Below are positions 34,070 to 43,296 of a stretch of DNA of 64,000 nucleotides, piece after piece. The stretch is taken from positions 372,001 to 436,000 of the forward strand of contig NZ_CP012100.1 in assembly GCF_001182785.1 (NCBI RefSeq), given 5' to 3'. The position numbers and the translations under genes were made by a program. The notes below the pieces were generated by a model. The model was not told the DNA's origin, made no database searches, and saw only the letters and a list, made by a program, of their open reading frames with translations. Position 1 is the stretch's first letter. The number at the start of each line of letters is the position of its first letter. The stretch is from Bacillus thuringiensis. Its GTDB lineage: Bacteria; Bacillota; Bacilli; Bacillales; Bacillaceae_G.

Positions 34070-34151
34070 TTAATAGTATTTAAATTAACTCATATAAATA
34101 TAAATTTTTTAGGTTACGACCTAAGTGTATAAAAGTAATTTACTGCTTCTT

Positions 34152-34619
34152 TTAATCAATTACAACTAAACTTCTTGACCTATCAATATGATTAAGTAAC
34201 ATACGATACTCCTCTTCGTACATAGTTACACGTTGTAGAAGGGACTGGTTTTCTGCTTCTAAATTTTTTATTTGGTTTTGTAAGTTTGTAAATTCATTTG
34301 TTTTTTTATAATTTTGTAGAAAGAGAATAATATCATCTAATGTCATAGATAAAGAGTTTGCTTCTTTTTTTTGTTGAGAGTGGGAAATACTGTTTCCCAC
34401 TTTTCGATTTTGTTTTGCTTGTTGTATTTCTTCTTGGTATTGTTTTCTCACGTATGAATTCCAACGAAATCCACAAGCTGCAGGTGTCCTATTTAGTAGT
34501 TTTGCTACTTCTTTGAATGCAGCTAACTGTGTTCCACCGTTACAAATATTCTGGATTACTGTTGATGCGAGAAGTAAATCGTTATCGTTAGTCCAGGAAT
34601 CTTGTCTTGAGATTACCAC
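34152..34619 (-). CDS. RsfA-family Myb-like regulator
   Basis: 155 residues from a GTG with AAGGAGG 7 bases before it. The N-terminal Myb/SANT-like domain reads RQDSWTNDNDLLLASTVIQN, GGTQLAAFKEVAKLLNRTPA and ACGFRWNSYVRKQY, the hallmark of RsfA prespore-specific regulators in bacilli. A coiled coil follows (about 108-145). RsfA works under sigma-F to adjust prespore genes. Several paralogues exist in the B. cereus group; this is an accessory copy whose targets are unknown. Confidence 0.85.
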   Translation of the reverse strand: MVISRQDSWTNDNDLLLASTVIQNICNGGTQLAAFKEVAKLLNRTPAACGFRWNSYVRKQYQEEIQQAKQNRKVGNSISHSQQKKEANSLSMTLDDIILFLQNYKKTNEFTNLQNQIKNLEAENQSLLQRVTMYEEEYRMLLNHIDRSRSLVVID

Positions 34620-34847
34620 GTTTTAACCTCCTTATATGCTTTGTATTACATATATGCAATTACTTAAAATGATAGAAGTCCAGCTTTTCTTAATTTAACT
34701 AGTAGTAAGTTGATAAAAGTATGTATTTTTTAAACGCGAAATTGTATAAAGGAGCCTTAATTTTGTTTAGGTATTTGTAGGAGTTGAAAGGATTTTGGGT
34801 TGGTTATGATATAATAAAGTTCAAGTATACTAAGGGGGATTAATTAA

Positions 34848-35255
34848 ATGATTTTTCAAAGCATGATTACAGCTATTATAGAAAAATTACAAGAGACGGT
34901 GAATCCCTATTGGATAATTGTGTTTGGATCAACGGCTGAGAATAGAGAACGGGAAGATAGTGATATTGATATAGCTTATGTAAGTGATACAACTTTAGGG
35001 AATTATGAACGTTTTTTATTAGCACAGGAGTTAGCTAACATTGTTCATAGAGATGTTGATTTAGTTGATTTATCCGAAGCTTCTACAGTTTTTCAAGCTC
35101 AGATTATACATACAGGAAAGACAATATTTTGTTCTGATGAGGAACGGAAAATCATTTTTGAAATGAAAACTTTAAAGATGTATTCAAAATTAAATGAGGA
35201 ACGCAAGATAGTATTCGATGATATAAAGAAAAGAGGCTCAATATATGAAGAATGA
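34848..35255 (+). CDS. mntA: MntA-type nucleotidyltransferase antitoxin
   Basis: 135 residues, RBS AAGGGGG. The minimal nucleotidyltransferase motif GS-x10-D-x-D is exact: G27 S28 in VFGSTAENRE, then D39 and D41 in DSDIDIAYV. In type VII toxin-antitoxin systems MntA inactivates the HepT toxin by adding AMP to a tyrosine. The gene overlaps hepT by 11 bases, the standard arrangement. A TATAAT box lies at 34810-34815 in front of the gene. Confidence 0.9.
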   Translation: MIFQSMITAIIEKLQETVNPYWIIVFGSTAENREREDSDIDIAYVSDTTLGNYERFLLAQELANIVHRDVDLVDLSEASTVFQAQIIHTGKTIFCSDEERKIIFEMKTLKMYSKLNEERKIVFDDIKKRGSIYEE

Positions 35256-35658
35256 GGTTATTTTAAATAAAATCTCCACAATAGAGCGTTGTTTAAAAAG
35301 AATCCAAGACGTGTATGGAAATGACCCTGAAAATTTGGAGGATTACACAAAGCAAGATTCAATAATCTTGAATATACAAAGAGCTTGTGAAGCGAGTATT
35401 GATTTAGCAATGCATATTGTTGCCGGGAAAAAACTGGGGCTACCTCAATCTAGTCGAGAAGCTTTTGATTTATTGGTTACAGCAGGACTACTTAGCGCAG
35501 AGCTGGCCAATAAGTTAAAGGCGATGGTTGGATTTCGAAATATCGCTGTACATGATTATCAAAGTGTAAATTTAGATATTGTTCGGCAAATTATTGAAAA
35601 ACATTTAACTGATTTTAAAATATTTACAAAAGAAGTTATGGGGATATTGGAATTATAG
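35245..35658 (+). CDS. hepT: HepT-type HEPN RNase toxin
   Basis: 137 residues. The HEPN catalytic motif R-x4-H-x-Y is present as R98, H103, Y105 in GFRNIAVHDYQS. The tyrosine is the known target of MntA modification. HepT dimers cut RNA or tRNA when not modified. The gene is intact and coupled to mntA, so the pair should be a working toxin-antitoxin system that would stabilise this accessory region. Confidence 0.9.
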   Translation: MKNEVILNKISTIERCLKRIQDVYGNDPENLEDYTKQDSIILNIQRACEASIDLAMHIVAGKKLGLPQSSREAFDLLVTAGLLSAELANKLKAMVGFRNIAVHDYQSVNLDIVRQIIEKHLTDFKIFTKEVMGILEL

Positions 35659-36062
35659 GGAGACGCTATATAGGTGAGGAGAGATTGATATGCTCTTTTC
35701 TAATTTTAACATAACAATTTAGTTGTTTGCCTACTTGATTTAAAGATGAAAGAAGCAAGTATTATATGGCTACATAGTGGGAAGATACTCTTTAAAGAGT
35801 GTCTTTCTTTGATTTACTGCGTTTACATCTAAACACTAATGTTTCTTTAAGTTTTAATTATCTCGAAATAAATCTAAGGCAGAAAATAGCATAGAGAAAT
35901 ATGAGGAATTACCATAAAATAAAAAGCGGACCGGATTGTCCGTTTTTTATTTTATCAGGAGAGAATCTTGAATATTACTTTATGCTAATAAGATGAATAG
36001 GGTGTCTTTTAAATGTATTACTACTTTGTTTATTATTATGGAAAATTTGAAAGGTGATTTTA
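35659..36062. other. Intergenic region with two terminators
   Basis: 400 bases without a gene. A first hairpin stands at 35782-35811 (AGATACTCTTT / AAAGAGTGTCT plus T-rich tail). A second, near-perfect one stands at 35914-35956 (ATAAAAAGCGGAC / GTCCGTTTTTTAT, loop CGGATT). The chemoreceptor promoter should lie between 35960 and 36050. Confidence 0.6.
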
Positions 36063-37805
36063 ATGAAAAAATATTGGCATAAGCTATCGTTACTTCAAAA
36101 AAATATATTACTAACGGTATTAGTAATTCTGACGCTTGTGGGGAGTATGGGGGCGTTAAGTTTTAATATGTTTCAAAATAGTATGATGTCTATATTTGAG
36201 AGGCAGTCTTTTGAAACAGGAGATACAGTAATAAATCAATTAGATGTAGAAATAGTGAGAGATGTAGCAAAAGACCCCACAGCACAAAGAGTGAAGAAAG
36301 AAAAATTGACAGAGCAATTAGATAAAGCTATAAAAGGTATGAAAAGTGTCGGACAAACATATGTTACAGGAGCCAAGCTAAATGATAAAGCTGAATTACA
36401 ATTAGTAGCTTTGGATACAGAATTAGCAAATACAGTTTCTATAAAACTAGGTTCTTTAAAAACAGGTGACTATTATGAGCATCCTACTCATTGGATGAAA
36501 ACATACAGTAAAGTGATGAAAACGAAACAGGCACAAATGACAGAAGTGTATGAAGATAAATTAGGTTTCTGGGTAACAATTTTAGAGCCAATTACAGATG
36601 AAAATAAAAATATAATCGCAATTGTTGCAGCGGATTTGGACGCTTCTGTTATTCCACTTACAAAGGAAAAATTTTTAGCGCAAGGGTTACTCTTTATTAT
36701 AATTTCATTAACAATCGCAACCACGATTCAAATATTTATCTCACGAAATTCTTTATCGCCTTTGAAGGATTTACAGGAAGGTTTACGTAAAGTTGGTGAA
36801 GGGGACTTAAGTATTAAATTGAATGAAAGATCTGATGATATAGGGATAACTAATTCCCATTTTAATAACACTATTGAAAAGTTTAATAGGATTATAGATA
36901 AAGTAAGGCAGACTGCTGAACAGGTTTCGGCATCTTCGCAGGAATTGTCGGCAAATACAAAAGAGAATAGTATGGCATTTCAAGAGATTGCAAGTTCTAT
37001 GACAGGATTGAAATTAGAGGCACATTCTCATGTAGTGCATAACTGTTTAGGGATTGTTCAAGTAATGGAAAGTAAGATGAAACAAATTAAGGGAGCTGCA
37101 AAACAAGTTGCTACTGCTTCCGAAGGCATGGAACAGCATTCTATAGAAGGGAAAGATTTGATTAAGCAAATTGTTAATCAAATGAAAATAATCCAAGATA
37201 GGGTTCAAGATGTATCTTCTAGTATTTATGCATTAGAAGCACGATCTAATGAAATTATTACTGTAATTACAACCGTTTCAAATCAAACTAATCTATTAGC
37301 TTTAAATGCTACTACTGAAGACTCATGTGCTGGAAAAATCGGTAAAGAATTTTCAAGTGTTGTGGAAGAGGTATGTATATTAGCGGAAAAGACTGATGTA
37401 TCTTCGAGAGATATAGCTAAATTAATTGATGAAACTAAAGCTGAAATAGAAGAGGCTGTAAAATCCATGCAGAGGAGTTCAAAGGAAGTGGAATCAGGAA
37501 TAATACTTGTTCAGAGTAGTGGCGCTTTCTTCGAAAAAATTTCAAAATCTGCACAATCTGTTACAAATCAAATTAAAGCGACTTCGAGTAATTCAAGAGA
37601 TGTTTTAGAAAATAGTCAATCTATTGTTCAGGTTGTAAATGAATTATCCCATATTGCAAATACATATGAGTGTAGCAGTAGTAATGTTGAGATAAGTATG
37701 AAAGAGCAAGAAATGTATGTACAAGATATTGCAGAGCTAGCAAATTCTTTAAATTGGCTCTCCCAAGAATTACAGGAGTTAATAGGAGGGTTCAAAATTA
37801 AGTAG
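36063..37805 (+). CDS. Methyl-accepting chemotaxis protein with degenerate signalling tip
   Basis: 580 residues from the ATG behind AAAGGTGAT. Membrane helices at about 10-32 and 200-222 enclose a ligand-binding domain; a HAMP domain follows (LSPLKDLQEGLRKVGEGDLS). The cytoplasmic coiled coil carries the hairpin region NQTNLLALNATTEDSCAGKI, GKEFSSVVEEVCILAEKTDV and SSRDIAKLI. The usual sequence has NAAIEAARAGE and EVRKLAE, so the region that contacts CheA/CheW is altered at several positions that are nearly invariant. The receptor may signal poorly or only form mixed arrays. Monocistronic. Confidence 0.85.
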   Translation: MKKYWHKLSLLQKNILLTVLVILTLVGSMGALSFNMFQNSMMSIFERQSFETGDTVINQLDVEIVRDVAKDPTAQRVKKEKLTEQLDKAIKGMKSVGQTYVTGAKLNDKAELQLVALDTELANTVSIKLGSLKTGDYYEHPTHWMKTYSKVMKTKQAQMTEVYEDKLGFWVTILEPITDENKNIIAIVAADLDASVIPLTKEKFLAQGLLFIIISLTIATTIQIFISRNSLSPLKDLQEGLRKVGEGDLSIKLNERSDDIGITNSHFNNTIEKFNRIIDKVRQTAEQVSASSQELSANTKENSMAFQEIASSMTGLKLEAHSHVVHNCLGIVQVMESKMKQIKGAAKQVATASEGMEQHSIEGKDLIKQIVNQMKIIQDRVQDVSSSIYALEARSNEIITVITTVSNQTNLLALNATTEDSCAGKIGKEFSSVVEEVCILAEKTDVSSRDIAKLIDETKAEIEEAVKSMQRSSKEVESGIILVQSSGAFFEKISKSAQSVTNQIKATSSNSRDVLENSQSIVQVVNELSHIANTYECSSSNVEISMKEQEMYVQDIAELANSLNWLSQELQELIGGFKIK

Positions 37806-37906
37806 GATAGAAGAAGGCGTAGGTATGACCTATACCTTTATTTATTCCCACATAAGGGATGAAAGCTTAGATATATATGTAAAATAGTTAAAAGAATAAT
37901 TCTTTT

Positions 37907-37935
37907 GCATATTCCACTGGAAATAGAGCATTATA
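37907..37935 (+). promoter_or_regulatory. Sigma-G-type promoter of the SASP gene
   Basis: -35 GCATA (37907-37911) and -10 CATTATA (37929-37935) with 17 bases between, matching the forespore sigma-G pattern (GnATr and CATnnTA). Transcription would begin near 37942, just before the GGAGG ribosome site. Confidence 0.7.
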
Positions 37936-37963
37936 TTACCAAATAAATGGAGGTGTGTTAGAA

Positions 37964-38179
37964 ATGCAAATTCGAGAAAATAATAATTCAAACGAGATTT
38001 TGGTAGCAGCGGCAACAAGTGCAATTGAGCAAATGAAGTATGAAATTGCTCAGGAGTTTGGCGTTACACTTGGACCAGATTCAACATCACGAGCAAATGG
38101 TTCAGTAGGTGGAGAGATTACGAAACGTTTAGTTCGTATGGCGCAAGAGCAGTTATCTGGTCAATATAAAGTTCATTAA
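37964..38179 (+). CDS. Alpha/beta-type small acid-soluble spore protein
   Basis: 71 residues. The ATG lies 10 bases after GGAGG; a GTG three codons upstream touches the ribosome site and is unlikely. Both family signatures are present: [20 protein letters not shown], with the GPR protease cleavage site between A and Q in EIAQEFG, and the highly conserved [14 protein letters not shown]. SASPs coat spore DNA and protect it from UV and chemicals. The first part ([16 protein letters not shown]) differs from the main chromosomal SASPs, so this is a minor paralogue. Confidence 0.93.
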   Translation: MQIRENNNSNEILVAAATSAIEQMKYEIAQEFGVTLGPDSTSRANGSVGGEITKRLVRMAQEQLSGQYKVH

Positions 38180-38215
38180 GGTTGGTTTTTGCCCATCCCC
38201 TTGAAAAGGGGAATA

Positions 38216-38258
38216 AGAAAAAAGCAAACTTCCCTTTTAAGAAGATTTGCTTTTTTCT
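38216..38258 (+). terminator. Terminator of the SASP gene
   Basis: Stem AGAAAAAAGCAAA / TTTGCTTTTTTCT with an inner paired loop. A smaller hairpin (CCCCTTGAAAAGGGG) precedes it at about 38196. Confidence 0.8.
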
Positions 38259-38326
38259 AAGCTATATTAGTATTCTTTGACCCTTCTATATTTGCTAGGG
38301 TAAGCATTTTTATAAATACAACGTAT

Positions 38327-38719
38327 TTATTGATTAACAAAAATATAAAACCCTTTTTCCCATCGATCTTTGAGCCATTGCAATTCTTCTTTCATATTGG
38401 GAACGTATTCGTTTGTTCGTTCCATCAATTTATAGGTTTCCACTAGTTCCAAACATCGATTTGGACTAGTAAGAGAATGTATAAAGAACATATCACGTGT
38501 TGTTACCGATCCAAAAGAGATCCCTTTACGACTCACCGATAATAACTCTTGAATTTCCTCTTGATTCATATTTGTTTTCTTTAGGTAATTATTCATATCA
38601 ATGAATGTAGTGTAACTCCATTTCATATTATCATAATCATTTTCTTGTAGAATCATTTCACGATAAGATTCCATATCTTGTATGAGGAAATTACGAATCG
38701 CGTCTATAGAAAAGTGCAT
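38327..38719 (-). CDS. Hypothetical soluble protein
   Basis: 130 residues, with AAGGAAG 8 bases before the ATG. No membrane segment or known motif. It is predicted mostly helical and is rich in Glu, Met and Trp (MKWSYTTFIDMNNYL, MKEELQWLKDRWEKG). I do not recognise the family; it looks like a normal, expressed Bacillus gene. Its terminator is probably shared with the SASP gene side. Confidence 0.65.
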   Translation of the reverse strand: MHFSIDAIRNFLIQDMESYREMILQENDYDNMKWSYTTFIDMNNYLKKTNMNQEEIQELLSVSRKGISFGSVTTRDMFFIHSLTSPNRCLELVETYKLMERTNEYVPNMKEELQWLKDRWEKGFYIFVNQ

Positions 38720-38773
38720 GTACCAAACTTCCTTTACTGTATAGGGGATTTGTGAGCTTTGAAGTTTCTTTAA

Positions 38774-38811
38774 AAAAAGTATTATCCTAATACATAGGAA
38801 AATACTTTTTT
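38774..38811. terminator. Terminator between hypothetical gene and HU relic
   Basis: Stem AAAAAGTATT / AATACTTTTT with inner CCTA/TAGG pair; suited to end the minus-strand HU relic. Confidence 0.65.
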
Positions 38812-38833
38812 ACTTTACCATATATTTAAGTTC

Positions 38834-39040
38834 TTAGCTGGTTTTAAAACCTGGTAATTTTGAAGGGAGAATCTTCATCGCTTCTCCTGTTTTTGGATTA
38901 CGACCGTTACGCTCTGCAAGTTCCTAGACTTCGGATATCCCCCAAAACCAAGTAACTGTAATTTTTCTCCATGTTGTCAAGATTTTGCGATTTGGTCCAC
39001 TCTTATTTTATCGCTGAAAACGCATCTTTTATGTTAAGTT
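38834..39040 (-). pseudogene. Broken HU-type DNA-binding protein gene
   Basis: On the minus strand the pieces EKLQLLGFGGYP and, in another frame, GRNPKTGEAMKILPSKLPGF then KTS and stop are the DNA-binding arm and end of an HU protein (normally KVQLIGFG then RNPQTGEEMEIPASKVPAFK). At least one frameshift lies between them, and an in-frame TAA interrupts the upstream helix. The N-terminal third is not recognisable. Chromosomal HU genes elsewhere would supply the function. Confidence 0.7.
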
Positions 39041-39408
39041 TGTTTCTTGTTTAATGAGTTCCATTTTTTTATCTGTCACACTTATATATTCGGCAAGATT
39101 TCAGTAAGCATTATAACGTGTTTGATATATGTAAAACGAGATTCTTGCTTGCATTATCATATTTATACTAGAGAAAGTTATGCCGTCTTCAAAAAATTAA
39201 TCAATATTTAAAAAATGTCAGAGAAAGACTTATATCTGATGTACTGACAGGCTTGTTGTTTTTTGTATATCTTCAATGTTCTTAATATAGCTACTTTACT
39301 TGTTTTATTAATAATTTGTATTTTGAAATTCAAGGATGATATTGGTGTACTTTTGCGTAAGTGAATAGTTTTCTGTTGAATTTATTGTTGGTGTATTGAT
39401 TAATAAGA
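39041..39408. other. Intergenic region
   Basis: No gene or clear signal seen, apart from a hairpin around 39216-39246 (GTCAGAGAAAG..., TACTGACAGG) of low quality. Confidence 0.35.
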
Positions 39409-39618
39409 ATGGAGACAGAGCAAACTGAAAAATTAATAGATAATAAAATTAAGGAAAGAAGCAGACGGTTCTGTTGCAAAGTTTTTGCAGATAGAAAGTT
39501 AGGATGGGGTATAGATGTTTACTCAATAGACGGCGTTCGTTTAGCGATGAAATTACAAGGACAAACTTTATTCTATCACTATAGTCTACGCGATGATGTA
39601 GTAGCAATGACAGACTAG
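39409..39618 (+). CDS. Small hypothetical protein, possibly a fragment
   Basis: 69 residues, ATG start but no good ribosome site. The sequence is charged and balanced (SRRFCCKVFADRKLGWGIDV, YSIDGVRLAMKLQGQTLFYH) and looks like a protein domain rather than random translation. It may be the end of a longer gene that lost its start. Function unknown. The following 39619-39958 contains no gene. Confidence 0.35.
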   Translation: METEQTEKLIDNKIKERSRRFCCKVFADRKLGWGIDVYSIDGVRLAMKLQGQTLFYHYSLRDDVVAMTD

Positions 39619-39958
39619 AATGGGTAAGTTATTACAAATTACGGATATGATGCATGGGGTAATCTTCAGAAATACTTAACTCTGAGGCGGTCGCGAGTCG
39701 TCTCTCAATAGATTAATCATTACTACTTACTGTAATATATTAAAAACTTATTTCATAATTCATAATCTAGTCTAATAGAAACACGGAAACATACCCATCA
39801 ACTTAAGAATTTAGAATTACCCCGAAACGAAAAAATGAGCTTTTTATTATAAGTTAGCACAAAATTTCGTTCTGGGGGTACTAGAAAATTTTAGCTTGAT
39901 GGAGATGTGATGTTACCCCCATAAAGGTATGGTTTTTGTACTTTCAAATACAATCATG

Positions 39959-40540
39959 TCACTTAAGTAATGTAAGCGTCGTTGCAATTACATTGTCGAC
40001 AAATGTACGTTGGGGGCGAGATTTCATCATAACTGTTAGACCGATTAACGCTACAATCAGTGCCTGTGCCAAAGACTTTGCATCTGTGTTGCCTTCCAGC
40101 TCACCTGATTGGATTCCGCGTTCAATCGTCTCCTGAAAAATGACGGCAAGGTACATTTGATGTTCTCTGGTCAAAATTTCAAATCTCTCATCATGAGGTG
40201 CTAATTCAACCATTGTATTGATACAAAAACAACCTTTACTAAGATCCCCTGCGTATTCTTCATTGACGACATCGGCAAAGAAAATAGAAAATGACTCTTT
40301 TACAGAGGAGTGACTTTGAAGCTTATTTCGTATATCAGAGGCCCGAGACATTGTATATCTACGAAGTGCGGCTTCAAATAATTCTTTCTTATCTCCAAAG
40401 GTCGAATAAATACTAGGGCGTTGAATGCCCATTCTAGAAGTAAGATCACTTAATGAGGTAGCCTCATATCCCTTCTCCCAAAATAACTGCATTGCTGCAT
40501 CTAAAACTTGATCCTCATCAAATTCACGGGTTCTTGCCAT
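39959..40540 (-). CDS. TetR/AcrR-family repressor
   Basis: 193 residues, RBS GAGGAG. The N-terminal helix-turn-helix is typical (DEDQVLDAAMQLFWEKGYEA then TSLSDLTSRMGIQRPSIYST and FGDKKELFEAAL). The C-terminal part (ISNT-type GCFCINTMVELAPHD) is the YcfQ/ComR-like subgroup with two cysteines, C103 and C105, in a GCFCIN stretch. It is read divergently from an MFS pump, monooxygenase and hydrolase, which it should repress through the two half-palindromes at 40619 and 40762. The inducer may be an electrophile or the substrate of the monooxygenase. Confidence 0.9.
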   Translation of the reverse strand: MARTREFDEDQVLDAAMQLFWEKGYEATSLSDLTSRMGIQRPSIYSTFGDKKELFEAALRRYTMSRASDIRNKLQSHSSVKESFSIFFADVVNEEYAGDLSKGCFCINTMVELAPHDERFEILTREHQMYLAVIFQETIERGIQSGELEGNTDAKSLAQALIVALIGLTVMMKSRPQRTFVDNVIATTLTLLK

Positions 40541-40618
40541 TAAGAATTCTCCTCTTCAAATTTTGATTTTATTAATTGTTTTAGGATAGGTGTGTAGGTA
40601 ATTATAATTATTTTTTAT

Positions 40619-40634
40619 TACCAAACAGTATGTA
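40619..40634. promoter_or_regulatory. Candidate TetR operator 1
   Basis: TACCAAACAGTATGTA, nearly the same as 40762-40777 (12 of 16 bases). Close to the tetR promoter. Confidence 0.6.
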
Positions 40635-40761
40635 ATTATTATATGATTTGCCATTCTTTATGTCAAATCAAGCTCCATTCATTTAATTAAACATAAAATT
40701 TATTGTAAAAATCGTTGACATCATGAATAAGACTAAGTTATATTTACCAGTAATCATATTG

Positions 40762-40777
40762 TACTGAACGGTATGTT
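40762..40777. promoter_or_regulatory. Candidate TetR operator 2
   Basis: TACTGAACGGTATGTT, 36 bases before the MFS start. Its TAC...GTA halves fit TetR-type half sites. Together with operator 1 it brackets the 270-base divergent region. Confidence 0.6.
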
Positions 40778-40812
40778 ATGATTAAAAATCTAATGTGATT
40801 GGAGGGTAAGGT

Positions 40813-42072
40813 ATGTTCAAAACAGAGACAAATATAGAAGATAATCCACTCTACACTAAGATAAGTCATAAATCTTCCATAACAAAACCTAATTTGAATC
40901 AACAGCCATCCATGTCTCATGCTTTGGCATTATTGTTTGCGGCTGCCTGTGGTATGTCTGTTGCCAATATTTACTTTGCTCAGCCGTTGCTTGATCAACT
41001 ATCTAATGAGTTTGGTATTAACCATTCCATTATTGGTGTTGTTATTACCGTTACACAAATTTTTTATGGAGTGGGTTTACTACTACTCGTACCACTTGGA
41101 GATTTGCTAAACCAGCGACGTCTAATTGTCGGTCAAATGCTATTATCTACAACAGCTCTGGTTATAGTTGGTACTGCTTCCTCCAGCATGGTACTTTTCG
41201 CAGGTATGGCTTTGGTGGGGCTGCTTGCAGTTGTGACACAGACTCTCGTGGCGTTTGCAGCGACCATCGCTTCCCCTACAGAAAGAGGACGTGTGGTTGG
41301 CATTGTAACAAGTGGGATAGTTATTGGCATACTTCTCGCACGTACTTTTGCTGGTATATTAACAGATGTTGCGGGATGGCGTTCTGTATATCTATTTTCT
41401 GCTGCGCTCATGCTTTTGATGGTTTTTATGTTTATAAAGATGTTGCCCAATGTTGAGCGCGAGGTAAAATCGCTATCCTACCCTCAGTTAATTAGATCGG
41501 TGCTTACTTTATTTATTCAAGAACGAACGTTACGCGTTCGCTCCGTTCTAGCCATGCTGATTTTTGCTGATTTCAGCATTTTGTGGACTTCACTAGTATT
41601 GCCACTTAGTACACCGCCAATTGCTCTATCTCATAGTGCAATTGGCGCATTCGGTCTTGTAGGTGTCGCTGGAGCCTTGGCTGCGGCACGGGCAGGGAAA
41701 TTGGCCGATCAAGGTTACGGACAACGAACGACAGGTATTGCTTTAGTTCTATTATTGATTTCATGGTTGTTCATCAGCTATATAGAGCAGTCATTGATCG
41801 CATTAGTGATAGGGATAGTTCTACTTGATTTGGCCGTACAAGCAATACATGTCACGAATCAAACCATGATCCTCCCATTGCATACAGGAGCACGGAGTCG
41901 ACTTACTGCTGGATATATGGTGTTTTATTCTATCGGCAGTGCTGGTGGTTCAATTGCTTCGACTCAAATATACGCACACTTTGGCTGGGGAGGGGTTTCC
42001 TTACTCGGAGCCTCTGTCAGCGCTTTCGCTCTTCTTTTTTGGGCTATGACCAGACGAATTAAGATTTTATGA
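40813..42072 (+). CDS. MFS efflux transporter (YnfM/sugar-efflux-like)
   Basis: 419 residues, RBS GGAGGGTAAGGT. A hydrophilic N-terminus of about 37 residues precedes some 12 helices. Motif A-like loop LVPLGDLLNQRRLIVGQMLL and AATIASPTERGRVVG are typical of the DHA1 drug-proton antiporters near YnfM. It is the first gene of a TetR-controlled set. Its codon use is visibly richer in GC than the surrounding genes, as is that of the next two genes, which suggests joint transfer. Confidence 0.88.
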   Translation: MFKTETNIEDNPLYTKISHKSSITKPNLNQQPSMSHALALLFAAACGMSVANIYFAQPLLDQLSNEFGINHSIIGVVITVTQIFYGVGLLLLVPLGDLLNQRRLIVGQMLLSTTALVIVGTASSSMVLFAGMALVGLLAVVTQTLVAFAATIASPTERGRVVGIVTSGIVIGILLARTFAGILTDVAGWRSVYLFSAALMLLMVFMFIKMLPNVEREVKSLSYPQLIRSVLTLFIQERTLRVRSVLAMLIFADFSILWTSLVLPLSTPPIALSHSAIGAFGLVGVAGALAAARAGKLADQGYGQRTTGIALVLLLISWLFISYIEQSLIALVIGIVLLDLAVQAIHVTNQTMILPLHTGARSRLTAGYMVFYSIGSAGGSIASTQIYAHFGWGGVSLLGASVSAFALLFWAMTRRIKIL

Positions 42073-42171
42073 AATAAACGTGTGTTAGCCAATATGAGAA
42101 ACACGTTACTACCATAAAGAAAATAATTAATTTTTTGACTTAAAATCTAATTGGAATAGGAGAGATAACAA

Positions 42172-43245
42172 ATGGAAATAGGTATTACGTCTTTTGTAGA
42201 AACAAAACCAGATGTTCATAGTGGTGAAGTGATAAGTCACGCACAGCGATTACGTGAAGTTGTTGAAGAAATCGTTCTTGCTGATCAAGTAGGACTTGAT
42301 GTATTTGGTGTTGGTGAGCACCATAGGAAGGATTATGCAGCATCCTCTCCAGCGATGGTTCTATCAGCGGCGGCACCACAAACGAAAAAGATACGGCTCG
42401 CGAGTGCAGTAACCGTGCTTTCTTCAGCTGATCCTGTGCGCGTTTTTCAGGATTTTTCTACACTGGATGGCATTTCAAATGGACGTGCAGAGATAATGGC
42501 GGGTCGTGGTTCCTTTATCGAATCTTTTCCACTGTTTGGCTATGACTTGAAGGACTATGATGAACTCTTTGAAGAACATTTGGATCTACTGCTCAAAATA
42601 CGTCAGTCTGAAAAAGTGACTTGGGAAGGAGGAAATCGACCAGCAATCAATAATTTAGGTGTGTATCCAAGACCTGTTCAAAATCCTTTACCGATATGGG
42701 TTGGTAGCGGTGGGAATCAGGAATCAGCTATCCGTGCCGGTTTTCTTGGATTACCACTTATGCTGGCGATTATTGGTGGTAGCCCAATGCACTTTGCACG
42801 AATTGTACAGCTATATAAAAAAGCGGCGGCTCACGCTGGTCATGATGTATCAAAACTTCAGGTGGGGTCTCATTCGATTGGATTTGTTGGGGAGAATACG
42901 GAATTGGCAGCAGATACATTTTTCCCTTCCACTCAGGCAGGCATGAATAAACTTGGTAAAGAGCGGGGGTGGCCTTATTATGGGCGTTCCAGCTTTGATG
43001 CTGCGCGAAGTTTTGAAGGGGCGTTGTATGTTGGTGATCCAGATACAGTCGCCGAAAAAATCATCCATCTGCGTAAGCATGTAGGGATTACACGCTTTAT
43101 GATGTATGTACCATTAAGTACCATGCCACATAATCAAGTCATGCGTGCCATAGAATTGCTTGGAACAGAAGTTGCCCCTCGTGTAAGAGAGGAAATTGCC
43201 AAATGGGAAGCTGAAGGAGAACAGGAGACACATCTATTCCGTTAA
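42172..43245 (+). CDS. Luciferase-like flavin-dependent monooxygenase
   Basis: 357 residues, RBS GGAGAG. The LLM-class TIM barrel is clear: VVEEIVLADQVGLDVFGVGE with HH, then SPAMVLSAAAPQTKKIRLAS, VTVLSSADPVRVFQDFSTLD and GRAEIMAGRGSF. These enzymes use FMNH2 and oxygen to oxidise a small substrate. Genes of this type in a TetR-MFS-hydrolase set usually detoxify or use a xenobiotic. The substrate cannot be read from the sequence. Confidence 0.9.
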   Translation: MEIGITSFVETKPDVHSGEVISHAQRLREVVEEIVLADQVGLDVFGVGEHHRKDYAASSPAMVLSAAAPQTKKIRLASAVTVLSSADPVRVFQDFSTLDGISNGRAEIMAGRGSFIESFPLFGYDLKDYDELFEEHLDLLLKIRQSEKVTWEGGNRPAINNLGVYPRPVQNPLPIWVGSGGNQESAIRAGFLGLPLMLAIIGGSPMHFARIVQLYKKAAAHAGHDVSKLQVGSHSIGFVGENTELAADTFFPSTQAGMNKLGKERGWPYYGRSSFDAARSFEGALYVGDPDTVAEKIIHLRKHVGITRFMMYVPLSTMPHNQVMRAIELLGTEVAPRVREEIAKWEAEGEQETHLFR

Positions 43246-43296
43246 TTATTCGATAAGGATTGCATCAAGTTTCATTATTTAACTGGAGGAATTTAT

